DNA from: Sipunculus nudus
Taxonomy: Eukaryota > Annelida > Sipuncula > Golfingiida > Sipunculidae
Reading direction: 5' to 3'
DNA length: 64,000 nt
NCBI GenBank assembly: GCA_026874595.1
Contig: CM049309.1
Location: 43,415,079-43,479,078 of the forward strand
The notes under the pieces are model-generated. The model made no database searches, had not been told where the DNA came from, and worked only from the letters and a program-made list of their open reading frames with translations. Positions 45,979-57,876 of the stretch are shown piece by piece. The position numbers and the translations under genes are program-made. Numbering within the stretch: position 1 is the stretch's first letter; each line of letters opens with the position of its first letter.

Positions 45979-46962
45979 AAGCCTCGGTCACAACCCGCCG
46001 CGGTCAACGCATACCGTAGATCACTGTTCAGTTTTTGAAACCGCAGGAATATTTATGCGGCCGACGTGCGGGAACGGCAAGGTGTCTTCCTCATTCTGAC
46101 GGCCTACGCACGGTAGAGTAAGTTAACCCTGCGGACGACGCAAGCTAACCTTGCAGAAGCCGCTAAGACCCCTTACGACAGCCGCAGGTACGCCGAACGT
46201 CTCTCCCGAAGCCGAGTAGGCATTAAAAATCGCACGGGCATCCTACGACATTCCCAAGTGTATTGTACGGTGCTCTTACGGAGCCCGAAGGTGGCTGTCT
46301 GACGCACGGCCGCCGCATCAACTTAAGCGCTTGCGCTAATGTCAGTTAAGCCTCCGTCACAACCCACCGTGCGTATTTTTAGTCCGTACGTATTTTGGGG
46401 AGGCCACGGCCGCCACTTTTTTTCTGACAACGTGGGGAGGGAGTGGCAAGAGTAGGGAGGGAGTGCGTCAACGCACGGTTGCGCAAGGTGTAAGTACGTG
46501 GCCCGTGAGCGTTTGCGTGCATCGTACGACGCGCACGTGGTAAGTGAGTTGTGCTTACAACGTGCTTGTAACGTACGATCTCCGTGCGATTGCCACGTTG
46601 TCGTACGAAGGCAGTACTTACACGTGCTGCTCACGTACGGTGCCCTTACTCACTCGCATATTGTAAGTGCGTGCAAGTGCGATGAACGTGAGTTTTTTTG
46701 CCCGATGTGCTTCGGCGTGTCTGCGTGCTCCCAAATCTGTACTGAGGCGGTACTCACCACGTACGGATCCCCAAGTTATGGCCACGTTTTTGCAAGTAGA
46801 CAGCCCGCAATTGCAAGTACGGCGGATTGGGACCACGGCTTTATGGTCGTTGCGGAGTCCCTGCGGCCTTTGAAAAACGCACGGTTGCCGTGCGTCTAAC
46901 GCACGGAATAGCCCAAAACACTTGCCGTACGGCGACCGTATCCCGGTTGTGACCGAGGCTTT
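45979..46962. mobile_element. CGTACG-rich element (family D) with AAGCCTCGGTCACAAC termini
   Basis: AAGCCTCGGTCACAACCCGC at 45979, its inverse GGTTGTGACCGAGGCTT ending at 46962, and an additional direct internal copy AAGCCTCCGTCACAACCCAC at 46348. TA flanks both outer ends. The interior is dense in CGTACG, GTACGG and GCACGG words, GC-rich against the AT-rich surroundings. The several ORFs inside carry no known domain. Either a nested pair or one element with three termini. Confidence 0.75.
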
Positions 46963-47034
46963 AGAAGCGCAAGATTTCCGCTGCCTCGGGAGCGTAGCTA
47001 TTTATACGCTATATACTATAAATATATACTTCTA

Positions 47035-47208
47035 CCGCTACTACCGTTACTACTACTACTACAACAACTACAACAACAATTACTACTACTACAACTATCA
47101 CTTTTTTTATTTCTACTCCTTCAACAATAACCACTTCTACTACTACTGCTACTACTGCTACTACTACTACTACTACTACTACTACTAATAATAATAATAA
47201 TAATAATG
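47035..47208. repeat. (TAC)n / (TAA)n microsatellite
   Basis: Imperfect trinucleotide tract of TAC, CAA and TAA units, giving poly-Tyr/Asn open frames by chance. Confidence 0.95.
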
Positions 47209-50200
47209 CAATGCCTTAATGACACTACTACTGAATGCAGTAAGCAGGTTTTGGCCCATTATTAATAATCTGTATAGAGTTCAGTTTTTTTCAGTTATAC
47301 CGTACTCTATAAGAGGCCAACTTTGTTACATTAAAAGTTTAAAGAAAAAAAGCATCAAGTAACCAAATTACCACAGGCTAAAAAAGATTCTGGTATCGTG
47401 GGCAGTGAGCTCTGAGATCCCGGATCCTATTTGCATGGTTGTATAGAACTCTAGTTGTAAAATACGCTAACTAATCATGCACGGCTCACTAGTGGTTTTG
47501 ATGTCCCATTTGGCGCGCAAAACCCGAGTTAATGCGGGAACCCAGGGGGAAGGAACGCAGCTTCCAGGGTGTGTGATCTATCAGGCAAATTGCTTTAATG
47601 CGACGGGATGCTACAGAACTTTGTGCTCCATTTAAAACACTACAAGAAGAAGTAGCAAGCACAGTGGTCATCAGAACCGCATTTTATTTCCATCTGGTAA
47701 TCTTGGTAACCTTAATTGCGTCCTGGAAGAAATGGAGTGACAGTCGTGATGGGCGAACCCCGAACACGCGATGATCTTATTACACTGTGCAACTCACAAA
47801 GAAGCAGCAACAATCCCATAATTCTCCGCGGCCTTATTCAACAGAAGGCGGGATCAATAAGCCAGCAGCGGAAGCAAGCGGAGGACTTACTTGTAACCGC
47901 TGGGGGCCAATTGAATGTTATGCTGCCATTTGCTATCAGTCTTGATCCGCTACAGCCAGGTCCAGGAGAAGTAGAACAAACCAACCTGTGATCTTCTTTT
48001 GCAGCTTCTTCCGGTCCTAGTAAGGCCGCACAGTTGATAACCCTGGGTCGTCATAAAGTGCGTCCATAGATATTATTTTGACAGCCAGAAACGCTAAAGT
48101 CGCTCTCGTCAAAGTCTTAAAACAACTCCGATGGTGAGGTAAGTCTTTAGCTTTTTTCGTTCAACTATGTGAATTAGTTTATGTTTTCTGAACTAATTTT
48201 AAAGTAAATTTATAAATTACTTCATATGTTCACAATTTTATTTTAATGAAAAAAATATAACGTCCAAACAAGGAAATATCATCTCAATTTCACGATAAAT
48301 TGGGGCGGCTAGTGCCTATGTGATTCAAACGTACATGAAGGTCGCAAGCTTTTTAATAATCTATTTTCATCCGGAAATATAAAAAAAGTTATTTTTTTCC
48401 TCAACCTTATTAAATGTACTGTCTTATAATAGTTCTATTGAAATCGGGTAATAAACTGACAATAAATGCCTGATAAACTTTCTTGTTTCCACACTTATTT
48501 AAATACGTGTTGTTTAGGAAAAGAAGTTAGTCTGTTTAATTAATTTACTTTTACATTTTTTTTATAGAAGAGGCGCCATTTTCACTTATTCTTACCACTT
48601 AAAAATTATACAGTGTTCAGTTAAGACCAATGACCAATATACAGGGGCAATGTTAGACAACACGACAACGAACCATGTTAAATATGATATGAAAACGAAT
48701 TTGCAACAAATAAATATATTTATGCAATACATATATTAATACGGTGTGAGACTTTAGATTTGGCAAATTATATGATAAACGCAAAAAGTTAAACTTTGAT
48801 TTCATGTGTCTAAAAGAATACAGACGGTGTACCTGTACATGTAACCTTAAAGATATTTTCATATTTGTACAATATTTCATCTTCCACTACATTCATAACA
48901 GTAAAATGAAGAAAAAAATTTAGAGTTCAAAGGGAGTAACGAGAAATAAATTTGTATGGAGAAGTTAAAAACACATAGGCGTTATTCGCCCCATTTTATG
49001 CCAGATAATTCATGTCAGTGCATCACCACCTGAGGGCGCTTTCAGTTGTGCCTCATAGTACTTTTGAGAGTTGTATTTTCGCTGATAAATTATAAATGTT
49101 ACGATTAATCTGTAACCCCTTAGAGCAAGTATATGTATTAAATAATACTTATATCTTCCATTACCATAGAATTGTCTTGTTTCTCCTTCAATAGGGAGTT
49201 AATCTACATGCCATTCCGCTCATATGGGTGATCCACGGTTCGTTAACAGGGAATTCGGGCGCTTTATATCATAATGCAGATAAAACCATGTATAGGTTAT
49301 AAATAATAATTACAAAGAATAAAATTGTCGGGGGATCTGATGAAATATCAGTATTTGTTCAGAGGGGCGCTGCGAAATTCTAAGCAGGATTTGAGCTAAT
49401 CATACAAACGATTGCACTAAGCTGTCCGGAGTGTCGCCTAATAACTACTATTGATTCGCAACAGCCGTCTGCATTAAACCCTGACATTAAGAAATGAATC
49501 TTCCGTTGCCTTTCTACCGGATATGTGCTAGGAATTCATCAACATGTATGGTGAATACCAAATTCATAAAAAAATAATAAAAGAAATAAGCTAATGTTTT
49601 AGCAGTTCGTGATGTTCCAACATTTAATTTGTTCGCAGGTTTTATTGTATTTCACTCTTTTGTTATGCAAGAACCTATAAAACTCTCAAACTTTAGCTTG
49701 AGACGTGACACATAAAACATATATTGAATTTTACAGAGCTGTAAATTATTTTGGCGGTTTATAAGCCGAGCGCAGGTGTTGTTATAACGTTAGAAATGGC
49801 AATATCCGCAAAAAATTCGACCACCACCGGTAGAGCGTTATTTTACCAGCGCATTTTGCTTCGGGGTTCGTTGTTTTTTTATTCCACCATGGACACCTTC
49901 CAAAGCTCACCCAGTCACTGGTCGGAAATAAGTGTAAAGTGACACTTGGAATAAACAAGCTACGGTGTCAACATGATAGTCATCACTTCCAGACAGGAAC
50001 AACAACAACCATGTCTGAACGTCTTTTAGCTTTATCACATGATCCACCTTTCGAGGAGACCATTTTTTCCAGAGATGTAAAGCAAATGATTGGTATTTTT
50101 TTGGTGCTTTGGCAAATAGTTATTCGAAAGGTGGAGCTTGCTCGAATATATCCCATATTGTTTGTGGTTGTTTGATATCTTGTTATCTTTAGACAACTTT

Positions 50201-50390
50201 CTCTCTGTTACCAATCGAAAATTGAAACGTTGTAGGAGATTCAGAAGAGAGAACTGAACCGATTAAACCGAGATACTATAGCACCCTATAATAATCTTAT
50301 TAAAAAGTGAAGCTTTAGCCATGAAGCAAGCTGTTTACCTACTTTTACTTCAGAATTATTGTATCAGATTCCAGGTTTACTATGCTTACA
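47209..50390. other. Noncoding stretch with a possible untranslated exon
   Basis: Mostly AT-rich. About 47640-48140 is of balanced composition, with an acceptor-like TTCTTTTGCAG at 48004 and a donor-like GAGGTAAGTC at about 48140. The 91-codon frame at 47716-47991 has no known domain. No gene is claimed. Confidence 0.35.
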
Positions 50391-50394
50391 CATT

Positions 50395-50690
50395 AAGGCA
50401 AAAATAAAAAAATAAGGATACGGTTCTCAGGCACTTTTTTTTCAGAAATTATTGCGGGCTTTTTTTAATTACTTTTTTTTTATGTTTCGATAAAAATGTC
50501 ATACGATTTGGGAAAAGCATGGGAATAACAAATTTGTTTGCTAAACATGTAAAAGCACTACATAAATTTTATTATTTATCTCCTTGAAAGAGGAAAATGC
50601 AAAATAAAAATTTTTATTGCGGCTGGGGGGGGGGGGGGGGGGTGTTAAATTGACGCGGGCGGTGCCTGAGGATTGTAGGTAATCCCTGCT
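50395..50690. mobile_element. MITE family A, copy 3 (right end eroded)
   Basis: Left end AAGGCAAAAATAAAAAAATA then GGATACGGTTCTCAGGCAC; inside ATGTTTCGATAAAAATGTCA matches copy 2; right part GGTGCCTGAGGAT and then diverged. Same orientation as copy 2. Contains a poly-G run (50625-50642). Confidence 0.75.
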
Positions 50691-50697
50691 AAGAAAT

Positions 50698-51030
50698 GTT
50701 CTTCTAACACTTCTGTGACGGATATATGATCCCGTCTATCCACAGGCTGTTAGATAACATAGTACATGTGCCAATGTTACAAACAGAAAAACCATGTAAC
50801 CTAAGGTACATCGTTGCATATTTGCGAATGTTGAAAGGCCAATAGTCGCAAAACTTATTTTGCATAACTGCGGTTAATCTGACGTGTCCCAAAATGTTCC
50901 TGTTAATGGTGTTTGGATTATTTTTGCCCAAACATGTTATAAATATGTGGATATAATCGAAAAGTCTGAGTGCGATGTGATCGGCGTTTATGGCTTATTA
51001 TCTTTAACTAATAAGCGTCAGATACCAGAG
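50698..51030. repeat. Family B dispersed repeat, copy 3 (diverged)
   Basis: Shares 'ccaatgtt(a/g)(c)aaa...ccatgtaacctaaggt', GGATTATTTTTGCCC and 'gagtgcgatgtgatc' in the same order as copy 1, at lower identity. Confidence 0.5.
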
Positions 51031-52440
51031 TAGGGAGCTTCAAATGTTCTGGAATTGGCTGTGAAAATGTAATTTCTATCAGTAAGGGATGGGGATATAT
51101 TCTGTAGAGCGAAATCTCCGCTCCTGCCGTATTATACAATTTGATTTAATCATTAATGATAAAGCACTCGTGACCGGACTTTTCAGGAAGTGATACCCGG
51201 ATTGGAATACGACGTTCCCTTACCATACATGGCACGAAGGTAAGGACACGAATGATCAGTACGTGCATTGTCTTATTGCAAAGAAAAAAAAAACCCAGAA
51301 ATTCAGCCTTTAAAGACGTTTAAACCGATATGTAAGATTTAAATATTAAAACAATTACATGTGGAATAAAATCTGTATATACAAAAATATTTACAAACTC
51401 GTTTAAATGTTCTTAAGATATATTATTTCCGTTGGACTATGAATTGTTTCGGGCTGGAAGAAGGCGACCTTAGATCTGAAGCTCAAGGACCAATGGGCTC
51501 GCATGTCACAGGGATCACGGGGACTTGACGACAGCACTGCTCCGTATTATACTTTATTATTCTACAGTCTGTGTACGGTTCAGTTTATATATTTAGTTCA
51601 TGTTTTTTTGTATTTATAAACTATACACTCAATCTTGTTATTATGATTAAAACGTGCCCCTATATTTTTCCAAAGTTGTATAGAGGAATTTTTACAACAT
51701 ATTTACACTCATTGAAACCCGAAATGTCTACAAATAAGTTGTTTTGAGTTTGACCTAGCTATTCCATTACAAATCTCTTGAAAATTGTCAGTTTACTGAA
51801 CAAAACATCAAGAAAACAAAATGCTCCATAAGAGTTTATATCCGACCAGAAAAAGACCATGGGTTAATGTTGCTCCTTGAAAGTCATTTAGCTACTGGAA
51901 CGATGAGACCATCATGGTATTAAGACTAGATTTATTTTCTTCAGAAGCACTTAGATAAATCTCAAGGGGCACACTTTTTTCCCGATGGATCATTCACGAT
52001 CCTCCGACAAATCTCTCCATTACAAGGAAATTTCTATCTGTTCGGAGTTCAAATTAGCCCTCAGATAAACCTATGTGGTTACCACAGTCAGTTCCAGTGC
52101 CATATGTTATTTAATTAAGTAAATCCTAAAGAAAGAAAATAAATTGGAGAACCTGAAGTGAAAGTTTCATGTTATTATTCAAATACACTCGAAATCAAAG
52201 CCCCATTTGGGTTTTTACTCTATAGAAAATGCCCATGAAGTTGTATGAAAGCATAGTTGTTTTAAGCATTAACTGATTCAGAAAATAGGATCAGAATAAC
52301 ATTTAAACCATGCTTCTTCGTTTAGATATTTTACTCAATCATGTTAGCAAACAGAAGGTGATGATGTAATGTTCCAGATTGTGCGCCATGCCTGTTCATA
52401 ATAACATATCTCAGACCTTCTTATAGGGTTAAACCAACCC
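51031..52440. other. AT-rich noncoding stretch, no gene seen
   Basis: No repeat family, domain or RNA gene recognised. Confidence 0.4.
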
Positions 52441-52461
52441 TTTCATGTTAAACATATAAGT

Positions 52462-52948
52462 ACCACATTCAAAATCTAATACCTCATATCGACAGAAAAA
52501 GAGTAAAAACCCAAACGATAAATTCTATATCATTATAATTTCAATATGAATTGTATATCAGTTTTTCCCCTTGCTGTTTGCTTAGCTAAACCCTGATGAA
52601 TAAATATTTATGCATGTCTATATAAAAACAGTACGTCTTGTACCACATTCGAATTCTAATATATCATATTGACGCAAAAAGAGTTAAAATCCAAAGGAAA
52701 ATCATTTCATCACCGTCATACATAGTCTTGAGAAACAAATTTGAAATTTGCCCACGTCCTCCCAGAAAAAAAAACCCAACTGCAATGCCAAAACGAAAGC
52801 GTGTAAATAATTACCGAATAAGAAGCAGAGACCAGAACGTTATCTATATCAGTTTTTTCCCCTTGATTATCGCTTTGCTAAATCCTGTAAACATACAGAT
52901 GAATAAGTTTTTATGCATGTCCACATAAAAAAGCTCGTCTGTCCGACG
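52462..52948. repeat. Tandem duplication, unequal units
   Basis: Unit 1 (about 52462-52640) begins ACCACATTCAAAATCTAATA and ends 'atgaataaatatttatgcatgtc...ataaaaac'. Unit 2 (about 52641-52948) begins ACCACATTCGAATTCTAATA and ends 'atgaataagtttttatgcatgtc...ataaaaaa', with roughly 125 bp extra inside. Confidence 0.75.
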
Positions 52949-53029
52949 AGAGAAAAGCTGAACTAACGAAACCAGGGCGGATTCCTATCAAGTAAACAAC
53001 ACCTAACCCTGGCTTGATACGCGGCATGG

Positions 53030-53248
53030 ATGGGCAGATACCAATTTGTCCTCCTATTTCTCGCCAAGATCTCCGTGACAGCTGTCATACCGGACGGGAA
53101 TATCATAAAAACAGAAAGGAATGAAACCCAGAACGTGTTTGCTCAATCAAATAATCCATTTTCACAACTGGATTACGGTCGACACAGCCACCACTCCGGC
53201 TCAATATGTGCTCTCAGTACGAAGATAAAACTGACATTGTGGATATAA
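53030..53248 (+). CDS. Possible small secreted protein or first exon (weak)
   Basis: A 72-codon frame begins MGRYQFVLLFLAKISVTA, which could be a signal peptide, then VIPDGNIIKTERNETQNVFA and a Ser/His-rich end with a single Cys. TATA-like words (ATAAAA) lie 90-110 bp upstream. No dibasic cleavage pattern, no known family and no convincing donor. Could equally be chance. Confidence 0.2.
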   Translation: MGRYQFVLLFLAKISVTAVIPDGNIIKTERNETQNVFAQSNNPFSQLDYGRHSHHSGSICALSTKIKLTLWI

Positions 53249-53950
53249 ATTACTGCTTACGGACGGATTTTCGTGTATTTGAATCCAGATTTGTCTTTAA
53301 TAAATCACTTATTGTCTTCTTACTTTTTTTTAGCAAAATTTCAGAAACAAGAGAGCTTGAACAAGGAAAATATTTCACAAAAGCTTTTGACAGCTGTCAT
53401 CTATGTAACAAACTAGGGCTACGTTTGTCACCTATTACAACTAAATTAATCAATATTCTGTCGCCAAATACAATATTAAGGCATATAAAAAGACTGATAA
53501 CTACATATAACTGACGCTTAAGGTATTAATACAATAACTTCTAGCAGCCTGGACGATTCATTCTCTTTATTTTAAAATTCCTTACGGATTCTTATTTAAT
53601 TCTTAATCAGCGTATGTACATCTGCAGTGTTCCATTTCGGTCTGTGACTTCGTTACACGGCAGTAGCACCCGCTTCCTGTCATATTATTTTTTGGTATCA
53701 TGAAGTCACCCGTAGATCCGGTGTCTACCGCACCTGCGGGTCCAACACCCTAATTAATTATCTTGCTGACATCAGCAGACTGTATAATCCATGCTCATTG
53801 ACAGGTGATCACGAGGTCCATCTGCGTAATGAAGACAAATATACGTTTACGCCCAGACAATTCATAGACAGTGTCTGGGTTTATGATATATACGTTTCCT
53901 AGAGACATTGTGAGGTAAATTGGCAAGTAGAAGTATCCATAATGGCCTTA
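53249..53950. other. Noncoding stretch with a balanced-composition island
   Basis: AT-rich, except for about 53600-53850, which holds TAATTAATTA and CAGGTG words. No gene seen. Confidence 0.35.
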
Positions 53951-53954
53951 CAGA

Positions 53955-53963
53955 AATATATAA

Positions 53964-53997
<34 letters not shown>

Positions 53998-54017
53998 ATA
54001 TATATATATAAATATAT
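53955..54017. repeat. (TA)n microsatellite, interrupted
   Basis: TA units broken by single AAA or TTT variants. Confidence 0.95.
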
Positions 54018-55149
54018 TTAACCATAGCCTTATCATGTCAGATACAAATTTTTTTCTCGCTTTTCCGAAAGACCTGAACAGTGAAAAGGGGTTTATCAAG
54101 AATATTGCATCACAGTCGCTCGAATCCCTATGTCAGGTGGAAATGGGCAGAAACAGTGCATATTACATCTATTTAGTGACACATGCTATCTCCGTACGAA
54201 TTACCTAAGGATATACTGAGTCACGAAAGGAGGCATGGTATGTCCAGCATCGCAGAACAGAGTCAGAAGTTCCTAACCTCGACTGACCAAACATTTCTGT
54301 GGTAGCAGCGACATAACTATTTGTCCCGTCTTAATGTAGTGAAAACTTGAATTACACAGACGACCGGGTCAGAACCAAATAGCGATCATAATAATCAGAC
54401 AGACCTTCACAATGATGGCTTGTTATATACTTGACACGTTAAACAACCACGCATTTAAAAGAATATTTCAGAATTCAAACATAGCTGAATGTATGACACT
54501 GTGTGACTAATGAAACATCACATATTAGTTTAATATTCCGCAAATCCGCAAAGTCATTTTTATTTATCAAATTGAAAGGTACAATGGGTCATTACATCGT
54601 GGTGAAGTATACGGTTACTAAAAGTATCTCGCTTTTATGCAATTATACCTGCGGTTCAACGGGAATATGAAATTTGATGCGGTGTATTCTGCAGTATTCT
54701 CTTTGTAATGTAATCCGGAGAATTTTTAATTTACTCTTCAAGAGAACTAGGGAACAATGTGGTCTTTGTCTCAAGCGTTATCCATTTTTTTCCGCTATTG
54801 ATAATTCACTCACCTCAAAGTTGGATGATTTGAAGGAAACGTGTTTAGAATGCGTCATGTGGTAAACTGTATAAAACTGAACGCACTGTACTGAATTTCT
54901 CTCCCTTTACAAAACGTTAGGTGTTTAGTAGATGAATATCCCGGGCTATTTTAGAAAATGTTTAGAACGGAAGAAAGAGTTCCTGCCAATTTCGCCCACG
55001 GAAATCATGCCCATTAATTTGTAATGCCCTACATCTTTCGTGGTCTTGCAAATGGTCTGGACAAAAGAATAAGAATGATTGTTTAACCAGTGCCTACAAT
55101 GGCGGATCTAGGAGAATTCGAGAACGGGTAGGGGGGGGGGGCAATACTG

Positions 55150-55151
<2 letters not shown>

Positions 55152-55230
<79 letters not shown>
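55152..55230. repeat. (TA)n microsatellite next to a GGCGGATCTAGG fragment
   Basis: About 38 TA units. Just upstream (55100-55141) lies ATGGCGGATCTAGGAGAATT and a G run, another eroded member of the GGGGCGGAT family. Confidence 0.95.
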
Positions 55231-55233
<3 letters not shown>

Positions 55234-55559
55234 CGTAATCTGTTTTCAACCTATGCAAAATATAAATGATTTTTTATATCACCTAGAGCCTCCATTTTAT
55301 AATGGTGGCATACCAGGTATAAGGGGGAGGGAATGGGAGGGGTGGTCCCCTCCGATATTAAGAAAAAATTAAATATGCAATGCAAAGAGGACATTTTTAG
55401 GCACCATTCACAAAATAATCTTCTGTTCTTCAACATATATTCTCTTAAATGTCTTTGTATGACGTGGTCAAACTAAAGGGGTTTGCGGTTTCCGTGTGAC
55501 CGGGTTTGATATTTACATTTCTGCAAAATCTGGCTATTAACTGGAAAGTCCACACATTC

Positions 55560-55670
55560 AATCTGTGGTCTAGGCTGCGCAGACCATGAATTCGAGTATC
55601 AGCCGATTAGCCGTCAGATTTTTCACGGCCCTCGGTGTTATGACCCAGCAACCTGTAATAATGACTCCCT
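55560..55670 (+). mobile_element. tRNA-derived SINE, partial copy 2
   Basis: AATTCGAGTATCAGCCGA (B-box-like) then CCTCGGTGTTATGACCCAGC, matching CCTCGGTGGTATGACCCAGC in the fuller copy at 56064. Middle deleted. Confidence 0.5.
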
Positions 55671-56063
55671 TCATCAGTATAGAAACATTTGAATGTCATC
55701 TCGATCACAGAGCTGTTCATTAACATCCTCAAGTTATGAATTATAGAAAGTAATTAACTGCGGATAACTTTTATTGCTAGGGAATAAAAAAGATATTAAA
55801 CAAATAAAAATTAATTTCCAATAACTAGGAAATAAATAGAAAAAAATGAGAGATGTTAAAGCGGGCGCCCCCTCTGGATCCGGCACTGGCCTTATTGGTA
55901 TTAACTTTTTGGAGGAATTTTATTTTGTTAAACGAACTCTACAATTTGAGGATTTGTCTTCTTACAGCACAACGACGCCAAAGGTCTATTGTTCAACTAT
56001 TTGTAAATGAAACGTTGAAGCCCCGTTTAACTGGTTCTTGAAACAAATAAGAATTCTTAGTCA

Positions 56064-56305
56064 CAACCGGTTTCTATGGCTCAAGGGTACTGCTCTTACT
56101 GAAAGCCGGGAGATCTTGAGTTCGAATCTCAGTCGGCCCCGACCCAAGGTGAGCGCTTTGTGTGCTTCATGGAAAGGTCATGCCCAACGGCCGAGTTCCA
56201 CTCACAAACGAGTTCCTCGGTGGTATGACCCAGCAATGGGGACGATTACACACCCAGGGCCCGCAGGTGCAGTAGTCACTGGACCTATTCAACACCAGGA
56301 TATAA
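56064..56305 (+). mobile_element. tRNA-derived SINE, copy 1
   Basis: The head has an A-box-like TGGCTCAAGGG at 56077 and a B-box-like GAGTTCGAATCTC at 56118, spaced as in a tRNA gene. It is followed by a tRNA-unrelated body with ATGCCCAACGGCCGAGTTCC and CCTCGGTGGTATGACCCAGC. The clover-leaf is imperfect, so not a functional tRNA. The 90-codon frame over it is incidental. Confidence 0.6.
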
Positions 56306-57640
56306 AATGAGAGGAAACGTTTAATACTGCCTTGTCGTGGTCACGAGTTGATACAGAACAATATACTGCCCTGTCCGTAGTCAGAAACCGGGATGGAATT
56401 CTACAGATGTACATATAATTAACTAAGCTAAGCGGTTGCCTACAAAAAGAGGAAAATAAAAGATTTCTATATTATGTAATCAGGCATTATTTGATGTACA
56501 TACAAAGTACTGCGATAAATTGAGTCCGTTATGTAGACTCTACATATCCCTTATGTGCTATGGTTGCGTTTCATACAAAGCGAGAATTATTCGCTGTGCT
56601 GTATTTTTTCCTATATTTATTCTGGATAAAAGGTATTATTTGCTGTAAGGTAATTAAAGATTTTGTTCTGAAGTTAAGGTTAATTGCATCCATATGGGTT
56701 TGAGGGTACTGTAGGAAAGATGGTGTCGCAAAATTATTTAAGCTTATGATACGGTGACAGATTTTACGTGATGTGGCACCCATGCATACTATCCAGAGAG
56801 CTGCAATATTTGCTGGGCTATGGAGGCTGGCATCTTCTGAGAGAAGGGTAGTTGATTTCGTTTGGCTTGCCAGACAAGTAACTCACTGACCGGTCTCGGT
56901 TCCCGCCTCAGCGAGCACGCTGTCCTGCGCCTTAACTTTATTATCTTTCATTAAGCCCAATCACCCCGGTGACCCTCGCTCGCACCAACGGAACAGACAG
57001 CAGTTAGCACCCGGGGATTGTAAATGTCCAATTATTCGAGCAAGCGTAAGTACCTGAATAGATTACCAGAGTCCACGTCTTCTGTAATTTTATAGAACTA
57101 ATCCAGGAGGAATCCTATCAGCCTCGTTCCGGGTGTTGTGGACCACGGAGAGACGCAGCTATGCTGTGTGATGAGTGATTAGATTAAAGTGTTCTGCGAC
57201 TCGGGCATGGATTTTGTCACTTTTATTTCACGGCTAACCAGCCTCATCTTCAGCATGTTCACAACCACTAACAGTACTCTATTATTGCATTGTTTCATTT
57301 GTTCATCAAAACAGAGATATGAGGTTGTATATGAATTTTGCCTCAGCTGCCCTTCAGTTGCAGGAAATAGATGTTCTAACACCGTTTACTTTCATTGAAT
57401 TTATAGTATGCTTCCAATAAGTCTAAAATAGCGTTTATGATATCTCGGCAGTTGTGTTGTTATCAAGGACATTTCTGGAAGTTTATTCTTTCACCACTAT
57501 TAGGTATAGTTCATATACCAACCGTCAGATTTGTTTTATCAATGTGCATTTGTTTTTATCAATGTGCATGAGGGAACAAATATCCTACAGGTTCAAATCA
57601 AATAAAAGAACAGGTCTGTAATTAAAAATAAATTACGGTA
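56306..57640. other. Noncoding stretch, no gene seen
   Basis: AT-rich with a balanced part at about 56870-57170. No domain or repeat recognised. Confidence 0.35.
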
Positions 57641-57649
57641 CCAATTATC

Positions 57650-57793
57650 CCTGTGAATTTGAGAAAGATCAAGCATGTTCTTGTTGAGATATCGCGCGCG
57701 AAAGAAAGCGTCACTGACGGACGGACCGAAGGATGGATGGACGGATGGACTGACACGGTGATCGCTTTAAGGCATCGCTTTTCAAGCGGGGCC
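57650..57793. mobile_element. Family C element, right-end fragment
   Basis: GACGGACGGACCGAAGGATG then 'gatggacggatgg', followed by GCATCGCTTTTCAAGCGGGG and GCC, the same terminus as the element ending at 44354. Confidence 0.6.
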
Positions 57794-57829
<36 letters not shown>

Positions 57830-57876
57830 TTAATATTAATAATAATAAGGGGAAGTAGTAGTAGTAGTAGTAGTAG
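57793..57876. repeat. (TAA)n then (TAG)n microsatellite
   Basis: Follows directly on the family C terminus. Confidence 0.95.

Noticed and set aside
46323-46899. Several overlapping frames of 70-133 codons on both strands
   Set aside because: They lie inside the CGTACG-rich element, where few stop codons are expected from composition, and show no recognised motif.
56064-56140. Functional tRNA gene
   Set aside because: A and B boxes are present but the stems do not pair properly and a SINE body follows; it is a SINE head.
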